DNA of 64,000 nucleotides, taken from assembly GCA_900552075.1 (NCBI GenBank), contig URYL01000003.1, forward strand, positions 154,241 to 218,240. Direction: 5' to 3'. The notes under the pieces were generated by a model. That model searched no databases and had not been told where the DNA came from. It worked only from the letters and a program-made list of their open reading frames with translations. Source of the stretch: an uncultured Bacteroides sp. Lineage in GTDB: Bacteria > Bacteroidota > Bacteroidia > Bacteroidales > Bacteroidaceae. The translations under genes and the position numbers were made by a program. Shown here in pieces: positions 19,202-28,342 of the stretch (position 1 is its first letter; each line of letters starts with the position of its first letter).

Positions 19202-20209
19202 CTACGCCGTGGTCTGTGTTTCCTGTGTGTCTTTCTCTGGCGCGTCTGCAAGCTGAAACGCCGCTTCTTCTGCTTCTGCTATAATCCGTTCCACGTCATC
19301 GTATTTCTCTGTTGTCATGACTTCTTCTTCTGTCACTTCCAGAGAAGCTGCTTCTTCCTCCCGGACAGTCGTAGGGAGGGGCGTGTGGTCCGTCTCCGGA
19401 GAATCGGCGACTACATTCTGGGCTTCTTCCGCCGCTTTTTCACGGGCTGCTTTCTTGGCAAAGATGGCATCGATAAACTGAGGGTCGTTCTTGATTTTGT
19501 TCAAGGTTTCGTGTGCAGCCTCCTGTTGCGATTCTTTCTTGGAATATCCTTTTCCTTGTCCGGCAGGAACCTGTTCCACTACGACCTGTGTCTCGAATAC
19601 CGGGTTCTGTTCTTCATCGACCGACTGTTCCAATAGGTTGAACTCGATGAGGAAGCGGTTTTTCTGTCCCCATTCAATCAGTTTCGACTTGAAATTGACC
19701 TCCTTGCGTGACAGTTTATCGAGGTTCAAATAAGGCTTGATAATGCGTTCTTCCATGAAGAGCTTGCAGGTTTCGTATCCTCTGTCCAAGTAGATGGCCC
19801 CAACAAGTGCTTCAAATGCATTGCCACACATGTAACTGTTGTGTGACGACTGGCGGGTGGTGTATTTAATCAGCTTGTCCAGTCCGATTTGTACCGCAAT
19901 CCGGTTCAGTGTTTCCCTTTGTACGATTTTAGATCGCGTGTTGGTCAGAAATCCTTCCCGTTTCCCCTCAAACCGTTTGTAGACGATGTCGGCCACGACC
20001 GCATCCAGAATGGCATCTCCCAGAAATTCCAGTCGCTCGTTGTTGAGCAACCGGCCTTTGGCTTTTACTGAAGAAGATTTGTGCAAGAGAGCCTGCTGGT
20101 AGATTTCGATATTCCGCGGATAGAATCCCAGCATCTTATAAAAACAAAGATAAGACTCCTTATCCTTGCGAAAAAGGAGTCTTATCTTATCTAGTATATT
20201 GCTAAACAC
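19202..20209 (-). CDS. rnc: Ribonuclease III with long acidic C-terminal tail
   Basis: 335 residues; typical RNase III is about 220-250. It cleaves double-stranded RNA, including rRNA precursors. The signature NERLEFLGDAILD (residues 57-69) gives the metal-binding Glu and Asp, and the second acidic site lies in GNAFEALVGAIYLD. A double-stranded RNA-binding domain follows (FKSKLIEWGQKNRF...GYSKKESQQEAAHETL), ending near residue 240. The remaining ~95 residues are Glu/Ala-rich and low-complexity (for example VREEEAASLEVTEEEVM) and probably disordered. The gene starts 3 bp after the fabF stop: acpP-fabF-rnc is an arrangement also seen in other bacteria. Confidence 0.94.
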   Translation of the reverse strand: MFSNILDKIRLLFRKDKESYLCFYKMLGFYPRNIEIYQQALLHKSSSVKAKGRLLNNERLEFLGDAILDAVVADIVYKRFEGKREGFLTNTRSKIVQRETLNRIAVQIGLDKLIKYTTRQSSHNSYMCGNAFEALVGAIYLDRGYETCKLFMEERIIKPYLNLDKLSRKEVNFKSKLIEWGQKNRFLIEFNLLEQSVDEEQNPVFETQVVVEQVPAGQGKGYSKKESQQEAAHETLNKIKNDPQFIDAIFAKKAAREKAAEEAQNVVADSPETDHTPLPTTVREEEAASLEVTEEEVMTTEKYDDVERIIAEAEEAAFQLADAPEKDTQETQTTA

Positions 20210-20212
20210 AGT

Positions 20213-21478
20213 TTATTCAGTGTATTTTTTAATGATTACACATGCATTGTGTCCGCCAAATCCGAAGGTGTTGCTCAATGCGGCACGTACAGTACGCTGC
20301 TGTGCTTTATTGAAAGTGAAGTTCAGGTTATAGTCGATGTTTTCATCGTTATCGCCTTCTTCGTGGTTGATGGTCGGAGGAACAATGTCATTTTTCACAG
20401 AAAGTACACATGCAATTGCTTCTACGCCACCTGTTGCTCCCAAAAGGTGTCCGGTCATAGACTTGGTGGAACTGATGTTCAGTTTGTAGGCATGTTCGCC
20501 AAACAAGTCTTTGATAGCTTTCACTTCTGAAATATCACCTACCGGGGTAGAAGTTCCGTGTACGTTGATATAGTCGATGTCTTCCGGTTTCATTCCGGCA
20601 TCTTCCAAGGCACTCTTCATAACCAGTTTCGCACCCAGACCTTCAGGATGAGAAGCTGTCAGATGATAAGCGTCGCCAGAAGCACCTGTACCGGCCAGCT
20701 CTGCATATATCTTCGCGCCACGAGCTTTTGCGTGTTCCAGTTCTTCAAGAATCAGACATCCGGCACCTTCACCCATTACGAAACCGTCACGGCTTGCGCT
20801 GAACGGACGTGAAGCATGAGTCGGGTCATCGTTGCGGGTAGACAATGCATGCATGGCATTGAAACCACCTACTCCTGCGGGGAAGATGGCTGCTTCGGCT
20901 CCACCGGTCACAATGATGTTGGCTTTTCCCAAACGGATATAGTTGAACGCATCAGCTATGGCGTTGGAAGAAGAAGCACATGCAGAGGTAGTGGTGAAGT
21001 TAGGGCCATGGAAGCCATACATAATGGAAATCTGTCCGGCAGCGATGTCTGCAATCATCTTAGGGATGAAGAACGGATTGAATTTCGGTCCGATTGTATC
21101 TTTAGTCTTTTCATACCCAGCTACTTCTTCTTCGAAAGTATGAATACCTCCGATTCCGACGCCGAGAATTACTCCGACTTTGTCCAAATCTTCTTTTTCT
21201 ACGTCGATTTCGGCATCAGTAACCGCTTCTTTTGCTGCTACTACGGCATATTGTGTATAGAGGTCCATCTTGCGGGCTTCCTTACGGTCAATATGGTCGG
21301 CAGCATTGAAGTTCTTCACTTCGCAAGCGAACTGAGTCTTGAACTTCGACGCATCAAAATGAGTAATAGGTCCTGCTCCGCTGACGCCGTTCAGGAGGTT
21401 GTTCCAGAATTCCGGAACCGTATTACCTACCGGGGTCAACGCACCAAGACCTGTTACTACTACTCTTTTTAATTCCAT
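20213..21478 (-). CDS. fabF: Beta-ketoacyl-ACP synthase II
   Basis: 421 residues. FabF condenses malonyl-ACP with a growing acyl-ACP in fatty-acid elongation. The Cys-His-His triad is visible: C167 in TTSACASSSNA, His in INVHGTSTPVGD, and His in SMTGHLLGATGGVEA. It opens MELKRVVVTGLGALTPVGN, as FabF proteins do, and ends SNTFGFGGHNACVIIKKY. It lies 12 bp downstream of acpP and 3 bp upstream of rnc, in one operon. Confidence 0.96.
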   Translation of the reverse strand: MELKRVVVTGLGALTPVGNTVPEFWNNLLNGVSGAGPITHFDASKFKTQFACEVKNFNAADHIDRKEARKMDLYTQYAVVAAKEAVTDAEIDVEKEDLDKVGVILGVGIGGIHTFEEEVAGYEKTKDTIGPKFNPFFIPKMIADIAAGQISIMYGFHGPNFTTTSACASSSNAIADAFNYIRLGKANIIVTGGAEAAIFPAGVGGFNAMHALSTRNDDPTHASRPFSASRDGFVMGEGAGCLILEELEHAKARGAKIYAELAGTGASGDAYHLTASHPEGLGAKLVMKSALEDAGMKPEDIDYINVHGTSTPVGDISEVKAIKDLFGEHAYKLNISSTKSMTGHLLGATGGVEAIACVLSVKNDIVPPTINHEEGDNDENIDYNLNFTFNKAQQRTVRAALSNTFGFGGHNACVIIKKYTE

Positions 21479-21490
21479 AGGTAGAATTAA

Positions 21491-21727
21491 TTATTTAGCG
21501 TTAGCCTCGATGTAAGAGATAGCGTCGCCTACAGTCTGGATTTTTTCTGCCTGATCGTCAGGAATAGAGATTCCGAATTCTTTTTCGAATTCCATGATCA
21601 ATTCTACTGTATCCAAAGAGTCAGCACCCAGATCGTTAGTGAAGCTCGCAGTTGGAACAACTTCTGATTCTTCTACGCCCAATTTATCTACGATAATTTT
21701 CTGTACTTTTGATGCGATTTCAGACAT
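21491..21727 (-). CDS. acpP: Acyl carrier protein
   Basis: 78 residues, acidic, four-helix ACP. The phosphopantetheine attachment serine is S37 in GADSLDTVELIMEFE. It carries acyl chains for FabF, encoded 12 bp downstream, and other fatty-acid and lipid A enzymes. First gene of acpP-fabF-rnc, with its own promoter. Confidence 0.97.
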   Translation of the reverse strand: MSEIASKVQKIIVDKLGVEESEVVPTASFTNDLGADSLDTVELIMEFEKEFGISIPDDQAEKIQTVGDAISYIEANAK

Positions 21728-21779
21728 AATTCTAATTTTTTTAAGTTTATAAATAATGTAATTTATTGATTTTTCGTTG

Positions 21780-21810
21780 CAAAGGAATAAATATTTCTGC
21801 TTTTAAACAA
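21780..21810 (-). promoter_or_regulatory. Probable promoter of acpP-fabF-rnc
   Basis: Minus-strand TTG at 21810-21808, a 20-bp gap, then TTCCTTTG at 21787-21780, which is one mismatch from TAnnTTTG. It lies 52 bp upstream of acpP. Confidence 0.45.
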
Positions 21811-21885
21811 GTATTCTAGCAAATAAATGCACTCCCTTTGCACATTTTTATACATTCTGTGCACGAAAACATGCATTTTTGCGTC

Positions 21886-22896
21886 TTATTCTCTTCGCAA
21901 GGGATAGTCTCCACGGAGTTGCTCGAACTGTTCCGGATGTGCCCGTAAATGGTCGCAGTCGGTGTGGGGATTGTATTGCTGGAGAATTTGCAGATTCTCA
22001 TCGCCGGAAAGGCTGTGATGGGGAACCTCCGGCAAAGTGAGATGGAAGTTCATCGGTTTATGGAAAAAACGGCAGAAGGCTTCCAAAACCATGCGTGTGG
22101 CATTGGCTTTTCCGTCGGCGGAGTAACCGGCAATGTGGGGGGTACCGATAAAGACTTTGTCGAGTAGTTCCCGGCTGATGTGGGGTTCGTTTTCCCATAC
22201 GTCGATTACGGCCCCTGCCACCGCGCCCGTGTCCAAGGCGTCCAGCAGGGCTTCTGTTTTTACCACTTCTCCACGGGAGGTATTGAGGAGGTAAGGCTTT
22301 CGTCGCAGCTGCTGGAAAAAGGTTCGGTCGGCCAGGTGGAAGGTCCGGTATTTTCCTTCCCGAATCAATGGGGTGTGGAAGGTCAGGACGTCGCATTGTC
22401 TGGCCAGTGTGTCCAGTGAAGTGAATCCTTTTTCGCCCGCATCGGCTCGTGGAGGGTCGTTCAGAAGTACTTTCATGCCGATGCGTTCTGCCATCCGGCG
22501 GATGCGTTCGCCCACATGTCCCACGCCAACAATGCCCAGACAGGCTCCCTTGAGTTGGAGCCCTTTTTCCTGTTGCAGCAACAGAAGGACGGCATGTACA
22601 TATTGCTCCACGGCTCCGGCATTGCATCCGGGACAGTTGCTCCACGTGATACCGGCTTCCTGACAGTATTCCGTGTCGATGTGGTCGAAGCCGATGGTGG
22701 CTGTTCCGATAAATTGTACTTTGCTACCTTCCAGCAGCTGGCGGTTGCAGCATGTGCGGGTGCGGATGAGCAAGGCATCTGCTTCTTTCACCACTTCCGG
22801 AGTAAAGTCTTTTCCGGGAAGATAAATGACTTCGTCTGCCAGTGGCTCGATGAGTCCTTTTATATAAGGTATCTTGTTGTCTACGATTACTTTCAT
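21886..22896 (-). CDS. pdxB: 4-phosphoerythronate dehydrogenase
   Basis: 336 residues. It oxidises 4-phosphoerythronate in the DXP-dependent route to pyridoxal 5'-phosphate. It is a D-2-hydroxyacid dehydrogenase fold: NAD-binding LGIVGVGHVGERI with GxGxxG, the catalytic Arg in LLNTSRGEVV, Glu in DVWENEPH and His in GTPHIAGYSADGKANAT, the last being characteristic of PdxB. The early TATIGFDHIDTEY and GCNAGAVEQYV are typical as well. Its start is preceded by a perfect -7 box. It appears monocistronic. Confidence 0.94.
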   Translation of the reverse strand: MKVIVDNKIPYIKGLIEPLADEVIYLPGKDFTPEVVKEADALLIRTRTCCNRQLLEGSKVQFIGTATIGFDHIDTEYCQEAGITWSNCPGCNAGAVEQYVHAVLLLLQQEKGLQLKGACLGIVGVGHVGERIRRMAERIGMKVLLNDPPRADAGEKGFTSLDTLARQCDVLTFHTPLIREGKYRTFHLADRTFFQQLRRKPYLLNTSRGEVVKTEALLDALDTGAVAGAVIDVWENEPHISRELLDKVFIGTPHIAGYSADGKANATRMVLEAFCRFFHKPMNFHLTLPEVPHHSLSGDENLQILQQYNPHTDCDHLRAHPEQFEQLRGDYPLRRE

Positions 22897-22918
22897 TTTT
22901 GTGTGAATTATGGGGCTG

Positions 22919-22926
22919 CAAAGTTA
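22919..22926 (-). promoter_or_regulatory. -7 box for pdxB
   Basis: Minus-strand TAACTTTG, a perfect TAnnTTTG match, 22 bp before the pdxB start. No convincing -33 TTG was seen. Confidence 0.5.
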
Positions 22927-22971
22927 GTATTTTCCTTGACTGTATGTATGTAAATTTTGAAAGACTATCAG

Positions 22972-23002
22972 TTGTTTATTAATGAAACAATCACTATTTT
23001 TG
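22972..23002 (+). promoter_or_regulatory. Promoter for DUF4254-GT9
   Basis: TTG at 22972-22974, a 20-bp gap and TATTTTTG at 22995-23002. The box lies within an apparent N-terminal extension of the DUF4254 reading frame, which supports translation from the ATG at 23035. Confidence 0.7.
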
Positions 23003-23034
23003 TTTTCATTATTCACCGATTAAAATTTGTTGTT

Positions 23035-23640
23035 ATGACTTTTTCAGAATTATGCCGTCCTATTTTCGAACAGGCTATCGATGATTATCATAAAACGGAT
23101 AATGTGGACACTCCGATTCATAATCCTTATCCATTGAAGAGTATAGAATATTATTTGTATTTGAAAAATTGGATTGATACTGTACAGTGGCATTTTGAGG
23201 ATATTATCCGTGATCCGAATATCAATCCGGCAGAGGCTTTGGTGTTGAAACGTAGAATAGATAAATCAAATCAGGATCGTACAGATTTGGTTGAACTGAT
23301 TGACAGTTATTTTTTGGATAAGTATAAGAATGTGAATCCGTTGTCGGATGCTACTATCAATACGGAAAGTCCAGCGTGGGCTATTGATCGTTTATCTATT
23401 TTGGCGTTGAAAATTTATCACATGCGGAAGGAAGTAGAACGTACAGATACAGATGAAGTGCATCACAAGCAGTGTGCGACGAAGTTGGTAGTGTTGTTGG
23501 AACAACAGAAGGACTTGTCGCTAGCCATCGACCAGTTGATTGCAGACATTGAGGCTGGACGTAAGTACATGAAAGTGTATAAACAAATGAAGATGTACAA
23601 TGATCCGGCCTTAAATCCGGTTTTGTACGGTAAGAAATAA
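23035..23640 (+). CDS. DUF4254 family protein
   Basis: 201 residues from MTFSELCRPIFEQAIDDYHKTD. An in-frame ATG at 22957 lies upstream of the promoter and is rejected. The protein is helical and soluble, with NPYPLKSIEYYLYLKNWIDTVQWHFED near the N-terminus and RRIDKSNQDRTDLVELID centrally, followed by IYHMRKEVERTD. It ends KQMKMYNDPALNPVLYGKK. The family is usually found next to glycosyltransferase family 9 genes in Bacteroidetes, as here (16 bp upstream of GT9), suggesting a role in LPS core assembly. Its biochemical function is not known to me. Confidence 0.8.
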   Translation: MTFSELCRPIFEQAIDDYHKTDNVDTPIHNPYPLKSIEYYLYLKNWIDTVQWHFEDIIRDPNINPAEALVLKRRIDKSNQDRTDLVELIDSYFLDKYKNVNPLSDATINTESPAWAIDRLSILALKIYHMRKEVERTDTDEVHHKQCATKLVVLLEQQKDLSLAIDQLIADIEAGRKYMKVYKQMKMYNDPALNPVLYGKK

Positions 23641-23656
23641 TCCATATCCTTCGGCT

Positions 23657-24688
23657 ATGGCAAGGATTTTGGTCATTCGTTTTTCGGCACTGGGAGATGT
23701 AGCGATGACAGTCCCGGTACTTTATTCTTTTGCTCGGACTTTTCCTCAGCATCAGCTTGTGGTTTTGAGTCGTCCGAATATGGCTGCTCTGTTTTTGGAG
23801 GCTCCTCCCAATCTTTTCTTTCTGGGAGTAGATGTGAAAAAAGAATATACAGGAATCAAAGGATTATTTTATTTGTTCCTTCTTCTCCGGCGTGAACATT
23901 TTGATTTTGTGGCCGATTTGCATGGTGTGTTGCGTAGTCGATTGTTATCTTTCTGTTTCCGGATAAGCGGAGTGAAGGTGGCTTGTATAGACAAGGGAAG
24001 AAGTCAGAAAAGGAGATTGATTTCTCAAAAACATAAGATATTGGTACCACAAACCACCTCTTTTACCCGATATGCGATTGTTTTTCAAAAATTAGGTTTT
24101 TTATTTCCGCTTTCTTTCCAATCTATTTATGGAAAAGATAAAGGAAATATTGAGGGTGTTCGTCAGATTGTTGGATACAAAAGTGAAAAAGACCGATGGA
24201 TTGGGGTGGCTCCGTTTGCGGCTCACAAAGGCAAGATTTATCCAATAACTCTTCAGGAAGAGGTGGTACAAGCACTTTCTCAAAAAGAGAATATCACTCT
24301 GTTCCTTTTTGGAGGTGGAAAGGAAGAAATTATGCAATTAGAGAAATGGGAGCAGACTTACCCTCATGTGATTTCAGTAGCCGGAAAGTTTAAAATGTCG
24401 CAGGAACTGGCATTGATGAGTCATCTGGATGTTATGCTTGCCATGGACTCCGGCAATATGCATCTGGCTTCCTTAGCAGGTGTCCCCGTGGTGTCTATTT
24501 GGGGAGCTACTCATCCTTATGCTGGTTTTATGGGTTGGGGACAAAGCGAAGCCAATGCCATACAATTGAGCTTACCTTGTAGGCCTTGTTCTATTTTTGG
24601 AAATAAACCTTGCCTGAGAGGGGACTATGCATGTTTGAATCAGATTACTCCTCGTCAGATCATACAGAAAGTGGAGAGCCTTTTATAA
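23657..24688 (+). CDS. Glycosyltransferase family 9 (heptosyltransferase-like)
   Basis: 343 residues, GT-B fold. It opens MARILVIRFSALGDVAMTVPVL, the standard heptosyltransferase start, with the catalytic Asp expected in GDVAMT. The C-terminal nucleotide-sugar domain has WIGVAPFAAHKGKIYP, LFLFGGGKEE and the conserved MLAMDSGNMHLASLAGVPVVSIWGATHP. It is predicted to add heptose or a related sugar to lipid A-core at the inner membrane. It is co-transcribed with DUF4254; the MsbA-like exporter and an LpxL-like acyltransferase lie next door, forming a lipid A/LPS neighbourhood. Confidence 0.87.
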   Translation: MARILVIRFSALGDVAMTVPVLYSFARTFPQHQLVVLSRPNMAALFLEAPPNLFFLGVDVKKEYTGIKGLFYLFLLLRREHFDFVADLHGVLRSRLLSFCFRISGVKVACIDKGRSQKRRLISQKHKILVPQTTSFTRYAIVFQKLGFLFPLSFQSIYGKDKGNIEGVRQIVGYKSEKDRWIGVAPFAAHKGKIYPITLQEEVVQALSQKENITLFLFGGGKEEIMQLEKWEQTYPHVISVAGKFKMSQELALMSHLDVMLAMDSGNMHLASLAGVPVVSIWGATHPYAGFMGWGQSEANAIQLSLPCRPCSIFGNKPCLRGDYACLNQITPRQIIQKVESLL

Positions 24689-24703
24689 GGTTCTCCACTT
24701 TTT
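24668..24703 (+). terminator. Terminator overlapping the GT9 stop codon
   Basis: AAAGTGGAGAGCC at 24668-24680 pairs with GGTTCTCCACTTT at 24689-24701, with one G-U pair, and a T-run follows. The stop codon at 24686-24688 lies in the loop, so the hairpin is partly coding. Confidence 0.8.
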
Positions 24704-24705
24704 CT

Positions 24706-26544
24706 TTATAGTGACTGCATGTCATGAAGTCGTTTGTAGTATCCATTTTTCTGAATCAGCTCATCATGGGTACCGCGTTCCACTATTTCTCCTTCATAAA
24801 GTACACATATTTCATCAGCATTTTTAATTGTGGACAGACGGTGTGCTATAGCGATAGTAGTACGTGTTTTCATTAATCTTTCCAATGCTTCTTGTACTAG
24901 GCGCTCAGATTCCGTGTCGAGCGCGGAAGTGGCTTCATCGAGAATCAGAATCGGTGGGTTCTTCAAAATGGCTCGTGCAATACTGATACGCTGGCGTTGT
25001 CCTCCAGAAAGCTTGCTTCCCCGGTCACCAATGTTCGTATTGTATCCTTCCGGTTTTTCCATGATGAAATCGTGTGCATTGGCAATCTTGGCCGCTTCGA
25101 CAACTTGTTCCATGGTAGCTCCTTCCACACCAAAGGCAATGTTGTTGAAGAAAGTGTCATTAAAAAGAATGGCTTCTTGGTTTACATTTCCAATCAGGCT
25201 ACGCAAATCGTGAATGGCTACGTTCTTAATGTTTGTGCCATCGATGGTAATTTCTCCCTGCTGCACGTCGTGATAGCGTGGAAGCAAATCAACCAATGTG
25301 GATTTACCTGATCCGGATTGGCCGACTAGGGCTACAGTCTTGCCTTTTTCTACAGTCAGATTGATGTGTTTCAGTACCTCTTTTTTGTTGTCATAACTGA
25401 ATGAGATGTCTTTGAACTCAATCTTGCTTTTGACTTCCTTCAGTGGGTGTGGGTGAGCCGGATCCTGAATGGTATTTTCTGCTTTTAAGATTTTGTCAAT
25501 GCGTTCCATGGAGGCCAACCCTCTAGGAATGTTATAGCTTGCTTTTGAGAATTCTTTCAGTGGGTTAATCACGCTATACAGAATGACCATATAGAAAATG
25601 AAGGTAGATGCATTGATCGAGGAATGATTAGACAAAATCAGTGACCCGCCAAACCAAAGCACAGCTACAATCAGGAGTGTTCCTAGAAATTCACTCATTG
25701 GATGAGCGGATGACTGGCGGATAGCGACCTTATTCACAGCATCGCGATAGGCATTGCAGCATTTTTCAAATCGTTCCGTCATTTTCTTTTCTGCGATGAA
25801 TGCTTTGATGATACGTAATCCTCCTAGTGTTTCTTCCAATTGAGACATGGTATCACTCCATCGGTTTTGGGCATCCAATGATTGACGTTTCAGGGTACGT
25901 CCTACTTTTCCCATTACCCATCCCATGGTAGGAAGTACAAGAATAGTAAATAGTGTCAGTTGCCAGCTGGTTACAATGAGAGTGGCAAAATAAGAAATGA
26001 TTAGAATTGGATTTTTTAGCAGCATATCCAGTGAACTGGTTATAGAGGTTTCGACTTCATTTACGTCCCCGCTCATGCGTGCGATAATATCGCCTTTCCG
26101 TTCCTCGGAAAAGAAACCTAAAGGAAGGGATACTACCTTTTTATATACTAAGATGCGGATGTCTCTTACCACTCCGGTCCGAAGTGGAATCATAATAGCT
26201 GAAGATCCGAAATAACAAGCTGTTTTTAATAAAGTCATTCCGGCAAGGAATAAGCCGAGAAAGAGCAAAGTGGTAGCAGGGCCAAAACTATCGATGAGTT
26301 GAGTCGTGTAATAATAAAAATTATTGGTTGCAACATCTTTGAAGTCTCCACTTCCCCATTCCATCAGCTGGTATACACTTTTGTTTTCTCCAGTCTTGAA
26401 TAAGATATTTAATATCGGAATTAATAGCGAAAAAGAAAAAATATTGAAGATTGCAGACAATACATTTAGTAGTATTGACCACCATAAGAACTTTTTGTAC
26501 GGTGAAACGAAGCGCCGTATCAATTGAAAGAATTCTTTCATCAT
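24706..26544 (-). CDS. ABC exporter, MsbA-like (permease-ATPase fusion)
   Basis: About 612 residues from the MMKEFFQL start. A longer in-frame start at 26574 lies in the -7 box and is rejected. Six transmembrane segments occupy residues 20-335, then a nucleotide-binding domain with Walker A GQSGSGKST (about 405), signature LSGGQRQR (about 511), Walker B ILILDEATSALD (about 538) and the H-loop IAHRLST. Homodimers of this type flip lipids or lipid-linked molecules across the inner membrane; MsbA flips lipid A-core. The position between a heptosyltransferase-like gene and an LpxL-like acyltransferase supports lipid A export, but substrate is inferred. Confidence 0.88.
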   Translation of the reverse strand: MMKEFFQLIRRFVSPYKKFLWWSILLNVLSAIFNIFSFSLLIPILNILFKTGENKSVYQLMEWGSGDFKDVATNNFYYYTTQLIDSFGPATTLLFLGLFLAGMTLLKTACYFGSSAIMIPLRTGVVRDIRILVYKKVVSLPLGFFSEERKGDIIARMSGDVNEVETSITSSLDMLLKNPILIISYFATLIVTSWQLTLFTILVLPTMGWVMGKVGRTLKRQSLDAQNRWSDTMSQLEETLGGLRIIKAFIAEKKMTERFEKCCNAYRDAVNKVAIRQSSAHPMSEFLGTLLIVAVLWFGGSLILSNHSSINASTFIFYMVILYSVINPLKEFSKASYNIPRGLASMERIDKILKAENTIQDPAHPHPLKEVKSKIEFKDISFSYDNKKEVLKHINLTVEKGKTVALVGQSGSGKSTLVDLLPRYHDVQQGEITIDGTNIKNVAIHDLRSLIGNVNQEAILFNDTFFNNIAFGVEGATMEQVVEAAKIANAHDFIMEKPEGYNTNIGDRGSKLSGGQRQRISIARAILKNPPILILDEATSALDTESERLVQEALERLMKTRTTIAIAHRLSTIKNADEICVLYEGEIVERGTHDELIQKNGYYKRLHDMQSL

Positions 26545-26571
26545 ATTGGTTGAAGGTTTGAAAATAATAGG

Positions 26572-26579
26572 CAAAGATA
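26572..26579 (-). promoter_or_regulatory. -7 box for the ABC exporter
   Basis: Minus-strand TATCTTTG, a perfect TAnnTTTG match, 27 bp upstream of the chosen start. Confidence 0.5.
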
Positions 26580-26632
26580 ATGTAAATCTGCAAGTTTAAC
26601 TTGATAAACCTTCTGAAAAAGCAGGAATTTTG

Positions 26633-26640
26633 TAGTTTTG
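26633..26640 (+). promoter_or_regulatory. -7 box for the acyltransferase gene
   Basis: TAGTTTTG, a perfect TAnnTTTG match, 26 bp before the ATG at 26667. It is divergent from the ABC exporter promoter. Confidence 0.5.
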
Positions 26641-26666
26641 CATTGTTTTTCTAAAAAAAGGATTCA

Positions 26667-27572
26667 ATGAGATTTGCATATTTTTTGGTTTTCATATTGT
26701 GGTATTTGTTGTCACTTTTACCTTTGTGTGTACTTTATATTTTTTCAGATTTATTGTTTATTCCTTTGTATTATGGATTTCGTTACAGAGGAAGAATTGT
26801 TCGTAAGAATTTGATGGAATCATTTCCAGATAAAGACCTGAAAGAGATTAAGAGTATAGAAAGAAAGTTCTATCATTTTTTCTGTGATTATGTAGTAGAA
26901 GTGATAAAAATGTTTTCTATTTCGCATAAGGAAATGAAGCGTCGTATGGTATTTACGAATTTGGATGAAGTACGGGCTGAGTTGGTAAGAAATGGTAAAA
27001 AATTCTGTTTCCTTTATTTAGGGCATTATTGTAATTGGGAATATATAGCATCCTTGAGTGCATGGATTCCAGATATGCATGGAGGGCAGATTTATCATCG
27101 CATTTACAATCGGGCATTTGATGAGCTTTTCTTGCGGTTGCGCGGGCAGTTTGGCGGAGAGTCCATTTTGATGAAAGATACGCTTCGACGGATTCTGACA
27201 TTGCGTAAGCAAGATAAAAAAGTAATGATAGGCTTTATTTCTGATCAGCTTCCTAAGTGGGAGAACATGAATCATTGGACTCGTTTTTTGAATCATGATA
27301 CTTCTTTCTTTATTGGAGCCGAACGTATAGCTAAGCAGGTAGATGCTGCACTTTATTATGTAGACGTGAAACGGGTAAAAAGAGGGTATTATCAGGCAAC
27401 ATTCCGTTTGATGACTCTTCATCCCAAAGAGTATCCAGACTATGAGTTGACCGATATGTATGCATGTATGCTGGAAGAAATGATCCAGCGGGAACCAGCC
27501 TATTGGCTCTGGAGCCATAACCGCTGGAAACGTACGAAAGAAGAATGGCTGAAGAGGCAGGTAGAAGGTTGA
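26667..27572 (+). CDS. Lipid A biosynthesis acyltransferase (LpxL/HtrB-like)
   Basis: 301 residues. An N-terminal membrane anchor (FAYFLVFILWYLLSLLPLCVLYIF) is followed by the acyltransferase domain. The HxxxxxE catalytic pattern is in LGHYCNWEYIAS, and GFISDQLPKWEN and FFIGAERIAKQ follow as in the family. The C-terminus holds EEMIQREPAYWLWSHNRWKR, the usual W-x-H-x-R-W ending. It adds a secondary acyl chain to lipid A at the inner membrane. It runs divergently from the MsbA-like exporter. Confidence 0.9.
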   Translation: MRFAYFLVFILWYLLSLLPLCVLYIFSDLLFIPLYYGFRYRGRIVRKNLMESFPDKDLKEIKSIERKFYHFFCDYVVEVIKMFSISHKEMKRRMVFTNLDEVRAELVRNGKKFCFLYLGHYCNWEYIASLSAWIPDMHGGQIYHRIYNRAFDELFLRLRGQFGGESILMKDTLRRILTLRKQDKKVMIGFISDQLPKWENMNHWTRFLNHDTSFFIGAERIAKQVDAALYYVDVKRVKRGYYQATFRLMTLHPKEYPDYELTDMYACMLEEMIQREPAYWLWSHNRWKRTKEEWLKRQVEG

Positions 27573-27578
27573 CCTGTC

Positions 27579-28337
27579 TCAGACTTTGTTTCTTTTTATG
27601 CTGGTTCTAATTTTATTCCATCCGATGACAAAATAGAGTTTACAGAGGAACTTTATTTTATCCCATCCTTTATCTAGTTCTTGAATAACCCGAATATTTT
27701 CTTTTAGTCCTTCTATTCGTCGTGTATTGGAAATTCCTGTGCGGTCGTACACAGAAACTGTCACCGGGATGTGTTGGAATTTCTTTTTCGTCAGATAGCA
27801 AAATTTGAAAAAATAGAAATCTGCAGACATCCTGAAACGGGTATCAAAAGGATGTGCTTTCATAAGTTCTGTTCGTACAAAAACAGCCTGATGACAAAAG
27901 AACATACGTTGTTTGTTGCAAGGCTCCAGTGCTCTTTTTATCACTCTTTCATTGTTTTTGAGTGTAAAAATATCTCCATAAAGAATATCGTCTTTTTTAT
28001 TTTCTGTAAAAGGAAGGACATTTGTCAGTACATTCTTATTTGAAAAAATATCTCCGGCGTTTAAAAAAAGAATCCATTGTCCTCGTGCATGTGAAAGTCC
28101 TTTATTCATTCCTTGATAAATACCTCCGTCAGGTTCCGAACACCAAAAAGTAAGGTGTTGTTCATATTTCTTTATGATTTCAGTGGTTCCGTCGGTGGAA
28201 CCTCCGTCAATGACGATATATTCCTTGTCACAGCAGTTTTGCTGCAACACGCTTTTTATTGTTTTTTCAATCAGTGTGCAGCAGTTGTAAGATACAGTTA
28301 CAATTGTAAATGTGACTTTTTGGGTCTGATGGTTCAT
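27579..28337 (-). CDS. Glycosyltransferase family 2
   Basis: 252 residues from MNHQTQKVTFTIVTVSYNC at 28337. A longer in-frame start at 28409 would overlap the upstream gene by 67 bp and is rejected. GT-A signature: IVTVSYN, VIDGGSTDGT, then EPDGGIYQGMNKGLSHARGQWILFLNAGD, and later YGDIF. This arrangement is typical of WcaA/WcaE-type GT2 enzymes of polysaccharide assembly, which add a sugar to a growing repeat on a lipid carrier in the cytoplasm. Sugar unknown. Last of a four-gene operon (GT4, kinase, GT32-like, GT2). Confidence 0.88.
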   Translation of the reverse strand: MNHQTQKVTFTIVTVSYNCCTLIEKTIKSVLQQNCCDKEYIVIDGGSTDGTTEIIKKYEQHLTFWCSEPDGGIYQGMNKGLSHARGQWILFLNAGDIFSNKNVLTNVLPFTENKKDDILYGDIFTLKNNERVIKRALEPCNKQRMFFCHQAVFVRTELMKAHPFDTRFRMSADFYFFKFCYLTKKKFQHIPVTVSVYDRTGISNTRRIEGLKENIRVIQELDKGWDKIKFLCKLYFVIGWNKIRTSIKRNKV

Positions 28338-28342
28338 GTCTA

